Shown here: positions 1 through 11,954 of the stretch, piece by piece
Position numbering within the stretch: position 1 is the first letter of the stretch
Layout: every line of letters starts with the position of its first letter
Assembly (NCBI GenBank): GCA_036873755.1
Contig: JAVTVY010018719.1
Span: 1-64,000 of the forward strand
Direction: 5' to 3'
Length of the DNA: 64,000 nucleotides
Source: Hanleya hanleyi
Taxonomy: Eukaryota > Mollusca > Polyplacophora > Lepidopleurida > Hanleyidae
Translations under genes and position numbers: made by a program
Notes under the pieces: generated by a model
Seen by the model: only the letters and a program-made list of their open reading frames with translations
What the model was told of the DNA's origin: nothing
Database searches by the model: none

Positions 1-83
1 GGACCAGATCCCTTCAGTATTAAGTATTGTACCATCTTACTATTTTCGAGCATGGTAAGATATGTCTCAAACTAGCCCAGTAA
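1..83. repeat. Dispersed repeat, copy 1, left part
   Basis: This stretch is nearly identical to 26767-26850. The match stops exactly at a TAA (81-83), where a 2.06-kb transposon interrupts it, and resumes at 2143. The repeat runs off the left edge of the window, so its true start is not visible. Confidence 0.85.
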
Positions 84-2142
84 GGCCGTTGTTAATTATT
101 TCTTTGTTTCTCGTAACCTTGCTTTTGAAAATAGACATGCTGAGGGCGATAATTATTAATTATTACCTAGCGAGAAAAAAAAATAAAATACTAAAACAAA
201 ACTTGGGATGCAAAATTTGAAAATATAAAACCTTTTACTGGACTAGATTTATCAAACAAAACCTCTGCTAGAGGAACAGTGACCTGCTAATTACATGAAT
301 AATGCATACATAATAACCATTAAAAAGAAATCACAGATCACAATCCATAGACAGGACTCTTTGACATAAAATACATTATGTGAGGTGTCATATATGGAGC
401 TAATTTAGAACTGCCTTCCATCAGATTAGTACTGGCTAACAATATTAAATCAGCCTTCACCAAAGCAACCATAAATAGTAATAATATTAATCCTAATTTT
501 TTAGGATTCATAAATTTTACTATAATACAGCTGTCCTAAGCAAGTCACTGGTCAACAACAACAACAACAACAGCTTTGATCTAATCACCATGCCTTCTTC
601 TGATTTTCAGAGTCAGTAAAGACTTGGAAGAGAAGTCTTTCTTCTCTCCAAGTCCGCCACTGTGGATTCTTGATCCATGGCACTGAGTGATTTATAGATT
701 TATAGAATTTATTTGCTGATTACAAGCGCCCATATAAGGCAGGAGAATCATCGACAGAAGTTTCAAATCTGCCTTGGAAAGAGAACGCTCGATGACAGAG
801 CTGGCGGTCGTCTTTTCAGAGAACAGGAAAGTTGTGAATTTAAAGAGGTAGTAGCGTGATTTTAGTTGTTCGGGTAAACTGAACAGCATGATCACTTGCA
901 ACATTTGCCAAAAGATTTTCAAGTATTGAAATCTCGTATTTCATATAGGGATCAATATTGTCAGATTCTTCAATTCGGTCTAGTGAACAACATGAAAATG
1001 GGAAATGACTGAGATGATGTCGGATAACGTGATCAGGTATCCATGACGTCACATTAGAAGCCGTCACAGTGCGATAAAAGTTCTAAGATCGAGTATGACG
1101 TTGCAAAGCATCACGCTCGGAATGCCAGTGCGCGTTTTCTGACGTCATCTCAGGCACTGGAGCCAAGTGCAGGTGCTGTTACGTTTTTCAGAGAATGTCA
1201 GAAGTGTGATTTCAATGCCCGTGATATTAAAAAATGAGGTCACAGAAACACGTTCACCATAGTTGCTTTCAACTAGTGAATAACTTTTATCGAAATATGT
1301 TATTTGCTGAATATTTTTTAAATGACGCTTTTACCTCTTTAACATAAAACTGACCGTTTGTTGAAGCTATCGTGGCTCCGTTGGCCAAAATCATTTTGAT
1401 CAACACCAGGATGAATGCGATCAACCATGTATACTATGATTGTCTTTTTGAATTTGGTGCTAATACTGTTATGTGGAAAATGGAATAGGTCTTTGGATTA
1501 TGGACGCGGATATTCTCTAATGGACGACAGCTGGAATATGAATGACGGACTAGACGCTTGTAATTTTCATTTTTTTTCATTGCGCGGTGTACGAGGAACG
1601 AAAGGGGTGTATGGTGAACATACTTCCGTTTGATTTGAGAACTCCGCGTGCAAATCGATATCTGGTTTGCAGACGAATAGTTATACTTCTTCACTTCTCA
1701 ATGCATATTTCGTTAGATTACATTGTGGATGTTCAGTTTGTTGTTATTTACTGTTTTTGCGATAAGACAAGCTACGGAATTGAGACCACAGAATTTCCTT
1801 CCGGAGCTCCGACTGGAAAACATAATGACGTAGCTTAGAGGATTCCCAAGAAAGTTTGCCGTTTCATTGGTCAGTTTATGGGGAATCCCTTGAACTGCAC
1901 AACAGGTGGCGCTGCAGTGCCCTTCGAAGGGATGGTACGGTTTTACGAAACTTGTTACGACAATCTCGGTATTTTACGAGCAATTTAATCACTGGAGAGC
2001 GCTGCTTCGCGAAATCAGAACTCATTATAGGCATTTTTTTTTTAGGGATCAGTACCAATAATTAATACAATGCGTAATTATTGCTTGCAAAAATACTGCT
2101 GCGGGCGGGTTACGGGAAACGAACCATTAATTAACAGCGGCC
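84..2142. mobile_element. Harbinger-like non-autonomous DNA transposon
   Basis: The ends are inverted repeats of about 35 bp with six mismatches (84-118 against 2108-2142), beginning GGCCGTTGTTAATTA on the left and GGCCGCTGTTAATTA on the right after reverse complementing. The element is flanked by TAA (81-83 and 2143-2145), and the second copy of the host repeat at 26840-26860 shows the empty site with a single TAA. A 3-bp TWA duplication with GG-starting termini fits PIF/Harbinger. I see no transposase; interior reading frames are under about 90 codons and unrecognised. Bases 1040-1190 are rich in TGACGTCA-like motifs and may be a captured promoter-like piece. A (CAA)n run lies at 553-572. 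Confidence 0.8.
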
Positions 2143-2632
2143 TAAACAGGACAGAATTAGCTTTCGTTCCTAATTATAAAATCTTTCATAGTGTTTCATA
2201 GCTCATGCCATATAAAGAAGTATCTAAGAGATATTTGTCTTCGGTTCCAGTACCCAATGATGACACGTGTGCAAAAATAAAAATAAAAAAATACTACAAA
2301 ATGAAGACGAAGGATCCTCTGTACATGTACATTCACTTTCAGATTAACTTGTAGTCTTGTACTATTACAACCAACATAAGTACAGTTTCTAGAAATCTTG
2401 AAACTCCTGAAACTTAGAAAGATATCTTGGTGTTTTCCAGTGTCCCTTTTTCGATCTTTTTCGCTCAGATTCGAAATTCTGTGAACAAAATTACAAATCA
2501 ATCGCTTGTTCCTAGTAACAATGGACAAAAAGATCCTCTTGTCATTAGCTTACAATTATCGGACAATGGTGGGTGCCAAGATCCTTCAGGATCTCTCGTT
2601 TCATCTAACAGCCTACCACTATACATTTCACC
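2143..2632. repeat. Dispersed repeat, copy 1, right part
   Basis: Continuation of the repeat that starts the window, matching 26848-27310. Shared landmarks are 'CAGAATTAGC.TTCGTTCC', 'CCAATGATGACACGTG' and the closing 'CCAAGATCCTTCAGGATCTC'. Beyond about 2605 the two copies diverge. No gene is recognised in either copy. Confidence 0.8.
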
Positions 2633-2639
2633 CTTCACG

Positions 2640-4485
2640 GAGGCTATAAATGGATAATTTCCAACCAAGTCTAGAAATATTTTCATGAAAATGCCCAGAT
2701 GCATGAGATTTTGATATAGCTGCGGGAGAGCGTGAGACAGATGCCAAAAGCGTGAGTCTCACGCCGAATGCGTGAGGGTTGATAGATCTGAAATGTTAAC
2801 TGCTTTCTAAATCGTAGCATTATTATATATCTAATATAAGTTTTAGCTCGAAATATTTTTACGGAGGATGACAGATATCAATGTACCCAAAGTATCTCAG
2901 ATGGATATCACACCAGATATCATTGGGATTAAAAGCTAGCAATATGTGAGGATATCCGGTGCTTGACATTAAACAGATTTCTGTATTTATGGTGAAAACA
3001 ACAATCTCTGCAATACATACAATTCTTTCAGTCACATGTACTGATGTTTTATTATTCACCACAATTATGTTTTCATTAAAAAAACATTTTCACGGATAAG
3101 CCACAGCCGAGTAAAACTGAGATTTCTAATGACAAGTTAATCATGCCACTCTGTTGATGTGACTCTCGCACTGGGAATTCTGTTGAATGGTGTTTCAATA
3201 AACTCAATGCGGGACCAAGCTAATTAAAACATCCGACAACATCATGCATGTGGAAATTAGGCTTGGTCAGACAAAAAATATTATAGTGAACTATTCGGAT
3301 ACCATGACGAAACAAATGTGCCATTGTTAGAATCTTTGGCTTGAAAGAATCTTTCCAAATCCTGCTAAAGGGTACAAGTATACATTGGTGTGTATAATTC
3401 ACCTTCCTGACTGTACTATGAGCATGAAGCCCTGTACTCCACAGCACAGGTTTTTCCATACATAATTAATCAGTGTTACGGGGAGTGATAATTGCACTCG
3501 CAGTCCCAATGGTAATTTAAGTCTGCTGAGCAGGCTAGTGCATAGTTCCCCGCAGATGGCGGACAAACTGTTGTACGCGACCCGGGCAGATTTAAAACAC
3601 AGGAAATTATTCCCTATGACAAAACGCTCACGCCAACAACTTGAAACTACTTATGGTATTAGGCTAAATACCAATAATGGCATTATGCCGTCTTGTCGTG
3701 GGTCTCCTGTTACGAGACTAGAGAGCTCGCTCTAACATCTATTTTGCTTAGTTTGTGTTTGCACCTCTGTAAACAGGACTGTGGGAGATTGTGGCTGAAC
3801 TAAGCATACACCTGGGGCGAGATAATTATTGACAATCGTGCTCCATTGGCTGTGTTGACTTCCTATCTTGGTTCGCTCTGACGTACCATTACTCCAGCCC
3901 ATCTCCTCATTGTTCTTGCCTAGATTACTCCATTTAGAAGCCATGAGCATGGTCCAGTGAAGGCCATTAGACCGACAAAGTCCCTGTTTGACTATTTCAC
4001 TAGTTTAATGGCCAAACAAATAAGAGCTCTGATCCCTGTTTTCACCTCTGAGATTATACATGTACCTGCCTCATTAATGTATCTGAAAGCGGGGGTGGGG
4101 GGGGAGAGATTATTACATATTTATTCAGTGAGGAGAGGGTGGGGAAGAACATTATTAACTTGTACATTCGTAAATAGCCCATTTGCCACCTTTTTTTTTT
4201 GCGAGAACTACTAAATTTGAGTTCCTCGGAATTCCCGTTGGGTGGAATTGTGGAAATCTGTCCTAATGGTACATGTATCTGTCGAAATTGAAGTCCCTGT
4301 TCAGTTAAGAGAAACATCTGCTCTATTTAACACAAATAGTCCCCACACTCCATACATGTTCAAGCTAAATTTTATTGTTGCCATTTAATAGTGGTTTGTA
4401 CTGGTTTATTTTTTGGGGAATGGTTGAAGTTTAAAAACAAAATTGAAACCCTCCAATTACTAGACATGTTTGGAAACCGTGAGGA
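2640..4485. other. No gene seen
   Basis: AT-rich unique-looking DNA. All reading frames are short and none shows a recognisable domain or a splice-consistent chain. The only landmark is a short G-rich run near 4090-4106. Confidence 0.5.
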
Positions 4486-4790
4486 CTGACCTGCTGACTC
4501 ATGATGTCAGAAAAAACAGCAATCGAAGCAAGTGATCTAGACAACATTACATTGTAACTCCTGCAACGTCACAAGGTAAAACGAAATCACTTCGTTAACA
4601 TCATCATGATGTAGTCATACCCAATTGTTATGCAACATGTAAGTCACAATGGGACATCCGACAACCGACTAGTCTACATGTATTTTATATGATGTGATGA
4701 TAATCAGACCGACGTCACAGGTTACGGCTTCAATACTTTTCTCACCACATCATTTCACCCATGCCTCATGTTTTATAAGTTTGCCTCAGT
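4486..4790. repeat. Old dispersed repeat, copy 1
   Basis: This segment shares an ordered set of short motifs with 40143-40395: a 'CATGATGTCAG' start, 'GACAACATTACATTGTAAC' against 'GACGACATTGTAACAC', 'GTCACAATGGGACATCCGACA' against 'GTCACAATACGATGCCCCACA', and 'ATAATCAGACCGACGTCACAGG' against 'GTAATCAGACTCTGATGTCAGAGG'. The copies are clearly diverged. The family is unknown. Confidence 0.5.
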
Positions 4791-4799
4791 TCTGAACAT

Positions 4800-6095
4800 A
4801 GTGAGATTGAAGAGAGTCGCATTTTTGGATGTTTTAAAATTATTGAAATTTGAGCTGTCATAATATCATTTCCAGGTGAAATTTGAAAAACATGAGGTAC
4901 TCTAATTTTGTTTGAAAGGTGTATTACATGAATCTAAAAGTTATTACTGAGAACATTTGAAGGCTAAATTTTCAGAAAAAGCTCCGTTTTTCATTCAAAT
5001 AAATCAGTTGTTGGAATCAGAAGAACAAAATTGTCAACTAATTCTGATTCCCTGAATAAATAGCTTTCAAAAATATATACATGTGCAACTCGTTTCTATG
5101 AGTTTATTTATAGCAATTTAATTGAGCAAAAATGGATAAGGTGTTGAAAATCTTATCACTAGGAATTCTGGAACCTTAATTTGAATATTGACATAGCCTC
5201 GACCAATCACTGTTTAAATATATGATAAGGATAGATCTGGGTCTGATCTGTATTCATCTTTGTGAGCAAATTGGGGTGCTGTTGATACAGTAGAAACTAC
5301 ATTACCACCTCAGTGGTGTATTCCGTCTTCCTCTTCATCTCGACTCAAGATGTTACATGGAAACAAAAGGTCAGAAGACTTAGGGGATTGATAAACTATC
5401 TCTAACTCGTTGTATGCTGATGGTATTGTAAAGCTTTCATTCCTCAACAGTATGGTATTGATTCGGTTCCTTCTCAGCAGTATCAGGGTTAATTTCTTTG
5501 ATGTTCAAATCCCGTTGCCGTAGCATTTACAATTGCTTGTGGAGGTTTTTCCTTCCCACTGAGAGCGCGGTTCATTTACAGCGAGATCAAACATTATTTG
5601 ATTATTACCTGGGATTTTCCTGCTAACCCAGCGACCATGGACTCTTCATTTGGAGTGGTAAACGAGAATATGGACAGGTGTGCAGGTGAATCACTTGTCT
5701 TTGAACCTGGAACTTGCTGATATTGAGAAAAGTGGCAAGAATACATAGGGGGTTACGTTGAATCCTGGAAGAGAAGAGGTTAGTGCTGCAAAGATACACA
5801 AGGTTGTCTTCCAGTCCATGCGAATTGCACATATTTATATATTAGATTAATATAAAGCATATATGTTTTCACCTTCCAAGGTGTCTCCAGTCCCAGAAGA
5901 TTGTGCAGTCTATCTGACCTGTCCGCTATGTCAGATCGTTGTTTGGACATGGTGTCAACAAATAGCCCATGCAAATAGCTTCAGCAACTGGCGAATATGC
6001 CAACCCTTAAATGCTGATGCAAATTGACTTTACCACAGCATTTAGTTTTGCTGTATCAATGGAGAAATGAATGACTGATATAATCTCGTCCTCAG
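4800..6095. other. No gene seen
   Basis: AT-rich intergenic DNA with no recognisable reading frame, RNA or repeat boundary. Confidence 0.45.
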
Positions 6096-6249
6096 CATTT
6101 TTTTATACGCCCGCCAATAGGCGGACGTATTATGTGATGGCGGTTTCCGTCCGTGTGTCCGTCCGTCCGTCGTGTCCGGTCTATATCTGGGACAGTTTTC
6201 TATCTACAGTTCTAATTTTTGGTGAGTGGATACCCTATGGGGAGACGAT

Positions 6250-7156
6250 GTGTCGCGTACCAAAATGAAGGTCAAGGTCAGAGGTCAAAGGTCACTGGCC
6301 TAAAAAACAGGAAATCACTGAAGTGTTCGTGTCCGGTTTATATCTGTGAACGTTTTCTATCCACAGTTGCAATTTTTTTGTGAGTGGATACCCTAGGTGG
6401 AGACGATGTGTCGCGTACCAAAATTCAGGTCGTGGTCAGAGGTCAAAGGTCACTGTTGCCTAAAATCAGGAAATCATTGATCGTTGACAGTTTTCTATCT
6501 ACAGTTCTAATTTTTGGTGAGTGGATGCCCTAGGGGGGAACGATATGTTGCATACCAAATGTAGGTCGAGGTCAGAGGTCAAAGGTCAGTGTGATCGAAA
6601 AATCAGGAAATCATTAAAAATTTCAAATTTTTTGTGAGTGGATTCAATAGAGGGAAATGAAGTGTCGCACACCAAAATATAGGTCAAGGTCAAAGGTCAC
6701 TGTGTCCCCAAAATCAGGAAATTATTAAAAATAACATTTTTTTATATCAGTAGATACATTAGGGGGACACGATGTGTCACAAATTAAAATGTAGGTCAAG
6801 GTCAAAGGTCAAGGTCACTGTGACCCCAAAATCGTGAAATTGTTAAAAATCATAAAATCGTGATTTTTTTAGTCCGTTGAGAAATTACGGGGAGTCGTTT
6901 TGTCATGTACCAAAATTTAGATCCAGGTCAATAGTCAAGGTCACTGTGACCCCAGAATCAAGGTCAAAGGTCAGTGTGACCTAAAAATCAGGAAATCATC
7001 AAAAGATTACTATTTTTTGTGAGTGGATTCAATAGGGGAAATGAAGTGTCGCACACCAAAAATTAGGTCAAAGGTCAAGGTCACTGACCCCAAAATCGTG
7101 AAATTGTTAAAAATCATGATTTTTGTGTCCATTGAGAAATTACGGGGAGACGGTTT
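6250..7156 (+). repeat. Imperfect tandem units with AGGTCA half-sites
   Basis: The block 'TGTCGCGTACCAAAAT' or a variant recurs at about 6250, 6409, 6542, 6660, 6770, 6899, 7043 and 7154. Each copy is followed by one to four AGGTCA or AAGGTCA motifs in direct repeat with 0 or 1 bp between them. Confidence 0.85.
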
Positions 7157-7161
7157 GTCAT

Positions 7162-8676
7162 CAGGGGTTATTTTAGACACTTTTCCTTTATATAACTCAA
7201 TTTCAAAAAGATGAAAAACTCAATTGGCTAAAGATGTTAAGTAGAAATACTTCCCTCAGAGATAGCTTCATTTAATTAAAAAATGAGCGCGAATAAAACA
7301 AGAGAGTTTTAAAATCCAAGTTATCTCGGGAAGTTCTATTTGGTCGATTATTTTGGGGGTGGGGGAGAGTACTTTAGCTCTGGATTGTGATAGGTCAAAG
7401 GTGAAAATATTTTCCCTACAAATAGCTTACTTTAGTTTAAAAAATCTATACTTATAGTCAAGAAATAAAAATTGTCCCTTGTCCATTTCCATGAGTTAAC
7501 CAATCCTTGACAAAGTTGGTGGTTGAGTATTGTAAGTGTCTGGGTATTTGTAAGTGACAGGAAAGAAATGAAGAAATAAATGGCAATAAAAATGTTAATA
7601 AGAGACGTAAAAAATAAAACAATGGTGGTTGTGAAGTTTTGTGGATTTCACGAAAAAAATCCAATGCTGCTTGGTAAATGCAGATAAATGGCCAAAAATT
7701 GCAAATTAAACTCAATATGCACCCTATTTTGTAGTATGTGGTGTGGGACTTGTTTACAAAACATACTGGGGTTTCAGAAATTTCCATCGGGCAGAAATAA
7801 AATTATTCATAAAAACGTATATTTTGTATGTTATAGCATATGCCCCCGCATGTAGATCCCCAGTTGCGCAGGAGAGAGTGTGGATCTTTTGTTTTTACAC
7901 CAATCTGCATTGCTCACTTTGTGTATTTATTCCCAAATGGTACATCAGCTGTATTTTGGGGAATGTCTGTTTTGTTCGTTTCTTGTTTCTGGGGAAACGT
8001 CTTTCAACGTCACACGCATCCAAGTGAAATGTTGACTGAGAGAGAAAATGCTTGCCCGTTGTCTTGGTTCCGGAGATTGACGGACAGCGTGTCTCGGAGA
8101 CCAGACTCATAAGCCACAGCAGTATGATAGCAGTGGTTCCCGAGTGGATTAAAAAGAGGGGACGTAACTTTGAAATATCAAAATGGCGGACTAGTTCGAT
8201 CGTCGAAAACGTGGCCGAACAATTTGCTTTGAAATGAGAAACGTTAAGGACAATGTCTTTATCGGACCTATACGACTGAAATGAGAACAGTTCAAGACCA
8301 GACGTCCTTATCGGAGCTATACGATTGAATAATAAAGGTACACAAGTTATCTGTCTGCACATCAGTTACAAATCCTGAGTGCTTATCTCGACTCGAGTGG
8401 CGTGGCTGGTCACACGTTTTTTTTTTCTTTCTCGCGGGGGTTTTGGGGGAGGGGGACGGGATAACAGACGACGAAACTCAGTTTAGATTACTCAGAAACT
8501 CAATTTATTTCGTAGAAACTCAATTTTTCGCGCGCCTTCGGCGCGTAAATTCTCAAAATTTAGAAAACTCAATTTTCGGCAATAAAACTCAATTTACAAA
8601 ATTTTGCAAAAACTCAATTTGTAATTGTTTTTCATCGTGGTTACCACGATGAAAAAAGTGTCTAGAAAAACCCCTG
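7162..8676. mobile_element. hAT-like non-autonomous transposon, 5-bp duplication
   Basis: The termini are inverted repeats of about 24 bp: left CAGGGGTTATTTTAGACACT, right reverse-complement CAGGGGTTTTTCTAGACACT. GTCAT flanks both sides (7157-7161 and 8677-8681), and the same target GTCATGTACCAAAATTTAG is seen uninterrupted elsewhere in the host repeat (about 6902), so the insertion is defined to the base. CAGGG ends are hAT-like; a 5-bp rather than 8-bp duplication is atypical for classical hAT. The motif AACTCAATTT, or a one-base variant, occurs twice inside the left end (7194, 7217) and six times inside the right end (8475, 8497, 8517, 8566, 8586, 8611). No transposase is recognised. Confidence 0.85.
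8628..8656. repeat. Perfect hairpin near the transposon end
   Basis: The arms TTTTTCATCGTGGT and ACCACGATGAAAAA are perfectly complementary around one T, 20 bp inside the right terminus of the 7162-8676 element. A second GC-rich hairpin, GCGCGCC-TTC-GGCGCG, sits at about 8529-8545. Confidence 0.85.
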
Positions 8677-8681
8677 GTCAT

Positions 8682-9790
8682 GTACCAAAATTTAGGTCAA
8701 GGTCAATAGTCAAGGTCACTAGGACTGCGGAATCAAGAAATCTTTAAATATTATTTTTTTGTGCCAGTAAATACATTAGGGGGACATGATGTGGCATCAG
8801 TACACAATTAATTTTGTTACTTGTTATGTATTAGCGTTAAAAATCGGCAAAAATCCAGAAAATTCACAATGCATAAATCCACCTGGCATGTCAATATTTA
8901 CCTTGTGCGACATTACCAGTGGAAGTCTTGACAGATGTTGACCATGGAAATTTCAAATTACCGCCACTGACAGCTGATTGGTGCTACAGAATGTCATTCG
9001 ATTTGTAAACAGGGAGCCTTCTCACCCTTCACTGATCATGTCTTCATCCACCATGCTTTTTTCAAAGTGGCCCAAATCAACACCAGGAAGTACAGTTTGA
9101 AGACTCATCTGCAAGTTGAAATATCAAATGTATCAGAAATGCTGAAAAATCGCAGCTCATAAAATCCATAAAGATCTGCTCTCAAATTTCTAAACAATGT
9201 AGATCGTGGGCACCGACCCGGAAGTGATTAATTGTGTACTGATGCCTGATGTGTCATGTACCAAAATGTAGGTCAAGGCCGAGCATCCGGTTACTGTGAC
9301 CCCCAAAATCATGAAATTCATAAAAATCATGTTTTTTTGGTGTCTACTGATACATTGACGGAAGACGATGTGTCGTGTACCAAAATTTAGGTCAAGGTCA
9401 AAGGTCAAAGCCACTGTGATCCCAAAATCAGGAAATCATTCAAAGTAACTTTTTTTCTGCCAGTTTCTACATTAGAGGGACATGATGTGTTGCATATCAA
9501 AATGTGGGTCCAAGGTCAAGGTCACTGTGACCCCAAAATCAAGAAATCATTAAAAGTCACATTTTCATATGCCTGTCAAAGACGAGGTCGTGTAATGCGA
9601 TGTTGGGATCTGTCTATTCATCTAATAACATTTGTTGTCCATGCAATATGTCTAGTTTCAAGGTATGAATAATTGTTACCAAATTTTGAGTATACCTTAC
9701 TCGCATGGCAAAGAGGAGCCATACATTTTGAGATCAATTTGTCAAAGGTCAAGGTCACAGTCTTCCCAAAACTGAATCAGTTTTAGCTGA
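8682..9790 (+). repeat. AGGTCA repeat units continuing after the nested insert
   Basis: The host repeat resumes with GTCATGTACCAAAATTTAGG. Further units lie near 8785, 9255, 9369 and 9486, and a last AAGGTCA cluster near 9745. The stretch 8870-9180 does not match the unit and has no recognisable content. Confidence 0.7.
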
Positions 9791-10539
9791 CTATATGTGT
9801 TAGGTTGGAATATTCAGTTCTCTCCCCTACATGTATATGGCGGTTATCCTGTGGAGTTTTCTCCCATGTTTGAAACAGCTGCATTTAGTTAAACTGTTGT
9901 GAAATAAAAACTATAAATTTACTAATTTATGAGTTTCATACCTGTTTATTAACTCAAGAACAAAGGTTTACTTCATCACTTTCTTCTTCTTTCATGAAAA
10001 ATTATCTCGACTGAAAGGAAACTACTATTTTCTTGTGATTGACTATTGTCGATTTCAGTGTGGGATATGTGAGCTCTCGGCTCTTGCTTCAAGGTCAACT
10101 AGTTAACAAGAGTTGAGCTCATTTTAGTTTATCATTCAATAGAAGATGTGATATATGTTACATTCTCAGGCACAAAATTGTAGACCTTTCTCTGGACTGC
10201 TAGTTATCAATTGCAATCAAGGCTATTAAACAACCTTGAAATTTGGACCAATGTAATTCCAGATATACGGGCGTATATTGAAGCCCCTTGGGCTCTTGTT
10301 TTTTTTTGCCGAGGTTAATTCCTTATTTGTGACCTGTCCGGCTCATATCAGGAGAAATACTCGAGGCTCAAAATTTTAAGAAATTATTCGCATGCACATT
10401 TGGCTGAATTGTGCACCCTTCTACAGTATATACAATAATTACAATTTCCTGAATTCTACATAGACAGCAGAAAATCTCCCTCTTATTTCGAACCCTGATA
10501 CTGTACACTATCGAGTTGCGCATTTTGATGGACAAATTG

Positions 10540-10565
10540 ATGTACATGTAAGCTTACATGTACAT
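10540..10565. repeat. 26-bp perfect palindrome
   Basis: ATGTACATGTAAG is followed directly by its reverse complement CTTACATGTACAT, centred on AAGCTT. ACATGTA words are common throughout the window, so chance assembly from that simple motif is possible. Confidence 0.8.
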
Positions 10566-10804
10566 GTAGGCCTAATTTGATGTTTCTCTACTTGTGTACA
10601 TGTCTATACTTTTAGAGTCTGAGACACTGGTTGGTATTGCTTGCCAATGGGCAGTGATGTGATCTTACAAACGGGGGAAGAGAGCAGGGTGACTGAGATA
10701 GTGGCCTGTTACTGTAGTCCTGCTAAAATAGGTGACCAGTTAACCATTTCTTGTCAGCATTATTCAGTTACATGGAGCCCCATGGGTCATAAAAAAAACT
10801 AAAG

Positions 10805-10985
10805 GGCCTTGGCTCCTCGTAGAGCTTGTCGTAAGAGGTGACTAACTGGGGCATCCGCCGGAATAGGACTCCATCTGTGGGGTCCTGGATGAGAAATACA
10901 GAAAAAGTAGCACCCAAATGTTATGACAAGAGTGAAATGTTGTTGAACGCGATGTTAAATCATATTCACTCTGTCACTCACCCAT
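10805..10985 (+). mobile_element. CACTCA-tailed SINE, diverged copy
   Basis: It contains AGCTTGTCGTAAGAGGTGAC, a 'GGAATAGGACTCC' block, and a 3' part with 'GAACGCGATGTTAAATCATA' ending in CACTCTGTCACTCACCC. This order matches the complete copy at 30351-30612. Confidence 0.75.
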
Positions 10986-11778
10986 TTTAGCCATTATTGA
11001 ACCACTGCCCTGTGTTGTGCATATTATGTTAAATATAAACCAACAAATTTGTTATTAATGCCATCACTAATTGATGCTGCATGGACTAATTAAGTTTTGA
11101 TGAAATCTTCTGACACTAATTATGCATGGTAATACTAGCTGGTGATGTATGCGTCTCTGTCCTGTGCCGGATAAATCAATGAGCTTGAAAAGGCACAGGC
11201 GTACCGTTGAGCCACGCCAAGCTTTTCTCGTAAACAGTGGACAGTAATGAAGCTGTAAGAATTGATGAAGTCAATTATTTACGTACGGCAGAAAGTTTTT
11301 ATTGTCTCTTTCCCCGCTGTTTCTTGGTTGCCAGTTCATGGTTCCACATGGATTGAGATGATTATGGCTGAATAAAATATACTGAAACATCTCTCCTTAT
11401 ATTAGTATATGCCTTCACATGCATATTAGCCTGGTTCTTAATGGATTCTGCTTTTCCCTGGCAAACACAAAGTGGAGTGTACCTGGCTCGTAATACATAA
11501 ATTTAGCACATACATGTAAGCTATTGTAGATATTTTTTCTTCCGTGTAAAGCTGGTAGATATGATCCAAGGGATTGCACATACATGATTCACTTCGGCTA
11601 TTTTGCATCGCACTCGATAACCTACATGTATGTTCACCGAAGCCAAGAAATCAATTTATCAGCAGCAATGACATGCAGGTGCAAAAATACACTGAAAAGT
11701 GGTAAATGGTCTGACGGATAAAATACCTTCACAACAATATTATCATAGCAGCCAATACAAGTTTATATTTCATTTTGT

Positions 11779-11954
11779 AGATACGGGAATGTTACATAGA
11801 AGATACGGGAATGTTACATAGAAGATACGGGAATGTTACATAGAAGATACGGGAATGTTACATAGAAGATACGGGAATGTTACATAGAAGATACGGGAAT
11901 GTTACATAGAAGATACGGGAATGTTACATAGAAGATACGGGAATGTTACATAGA
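11779..11954 (+). repeat. Minisatellite, eight copies of 22 bp
   Basis: The unit AGATACGGGAATGTTACATA plus GA is repeated eight times without a mismatch, starting at 11779, 11801, 11823, 11845, 11867, 11889, 11911 and 11933. Perfect identity implies recent expansion or ongoing homogenisation. Confidence 0.97.

Larger units (their letters stand above)
6104..10277. mobile_element. AGGTCA-rich 'TATACGCCCG' repeat element
   Basis: The left end TATACGCCCG (6104-6113) is mirrored by CGGGCGTATA at 10268-10277, followed by the 'CCCTTGGGCTCTTG' sequence often seen at the end of this molluscan repeat class. The body is a run of imperfect 110-160 bp units, each with a run of AGGTCA half-sites, a '(G)TGTCGC(G/A)(T/C)ACCAAAAT' block and a 'CCCAAAATCAGGAAATCATTAAAA' block. 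A hAT-like element (7162-8676) is nested inside. No coding capacity is visible. The outer boundaries are less certain than those of the nested element. Confidence 0.5.

Noticed and set aside
7895..8362. 155-codon open frame on the minus strand in the hAT-like element
   Set aside because: No hAT dimerisation or other transposase motif, and overlapping frames on the + strand are also open. Treated as chance.
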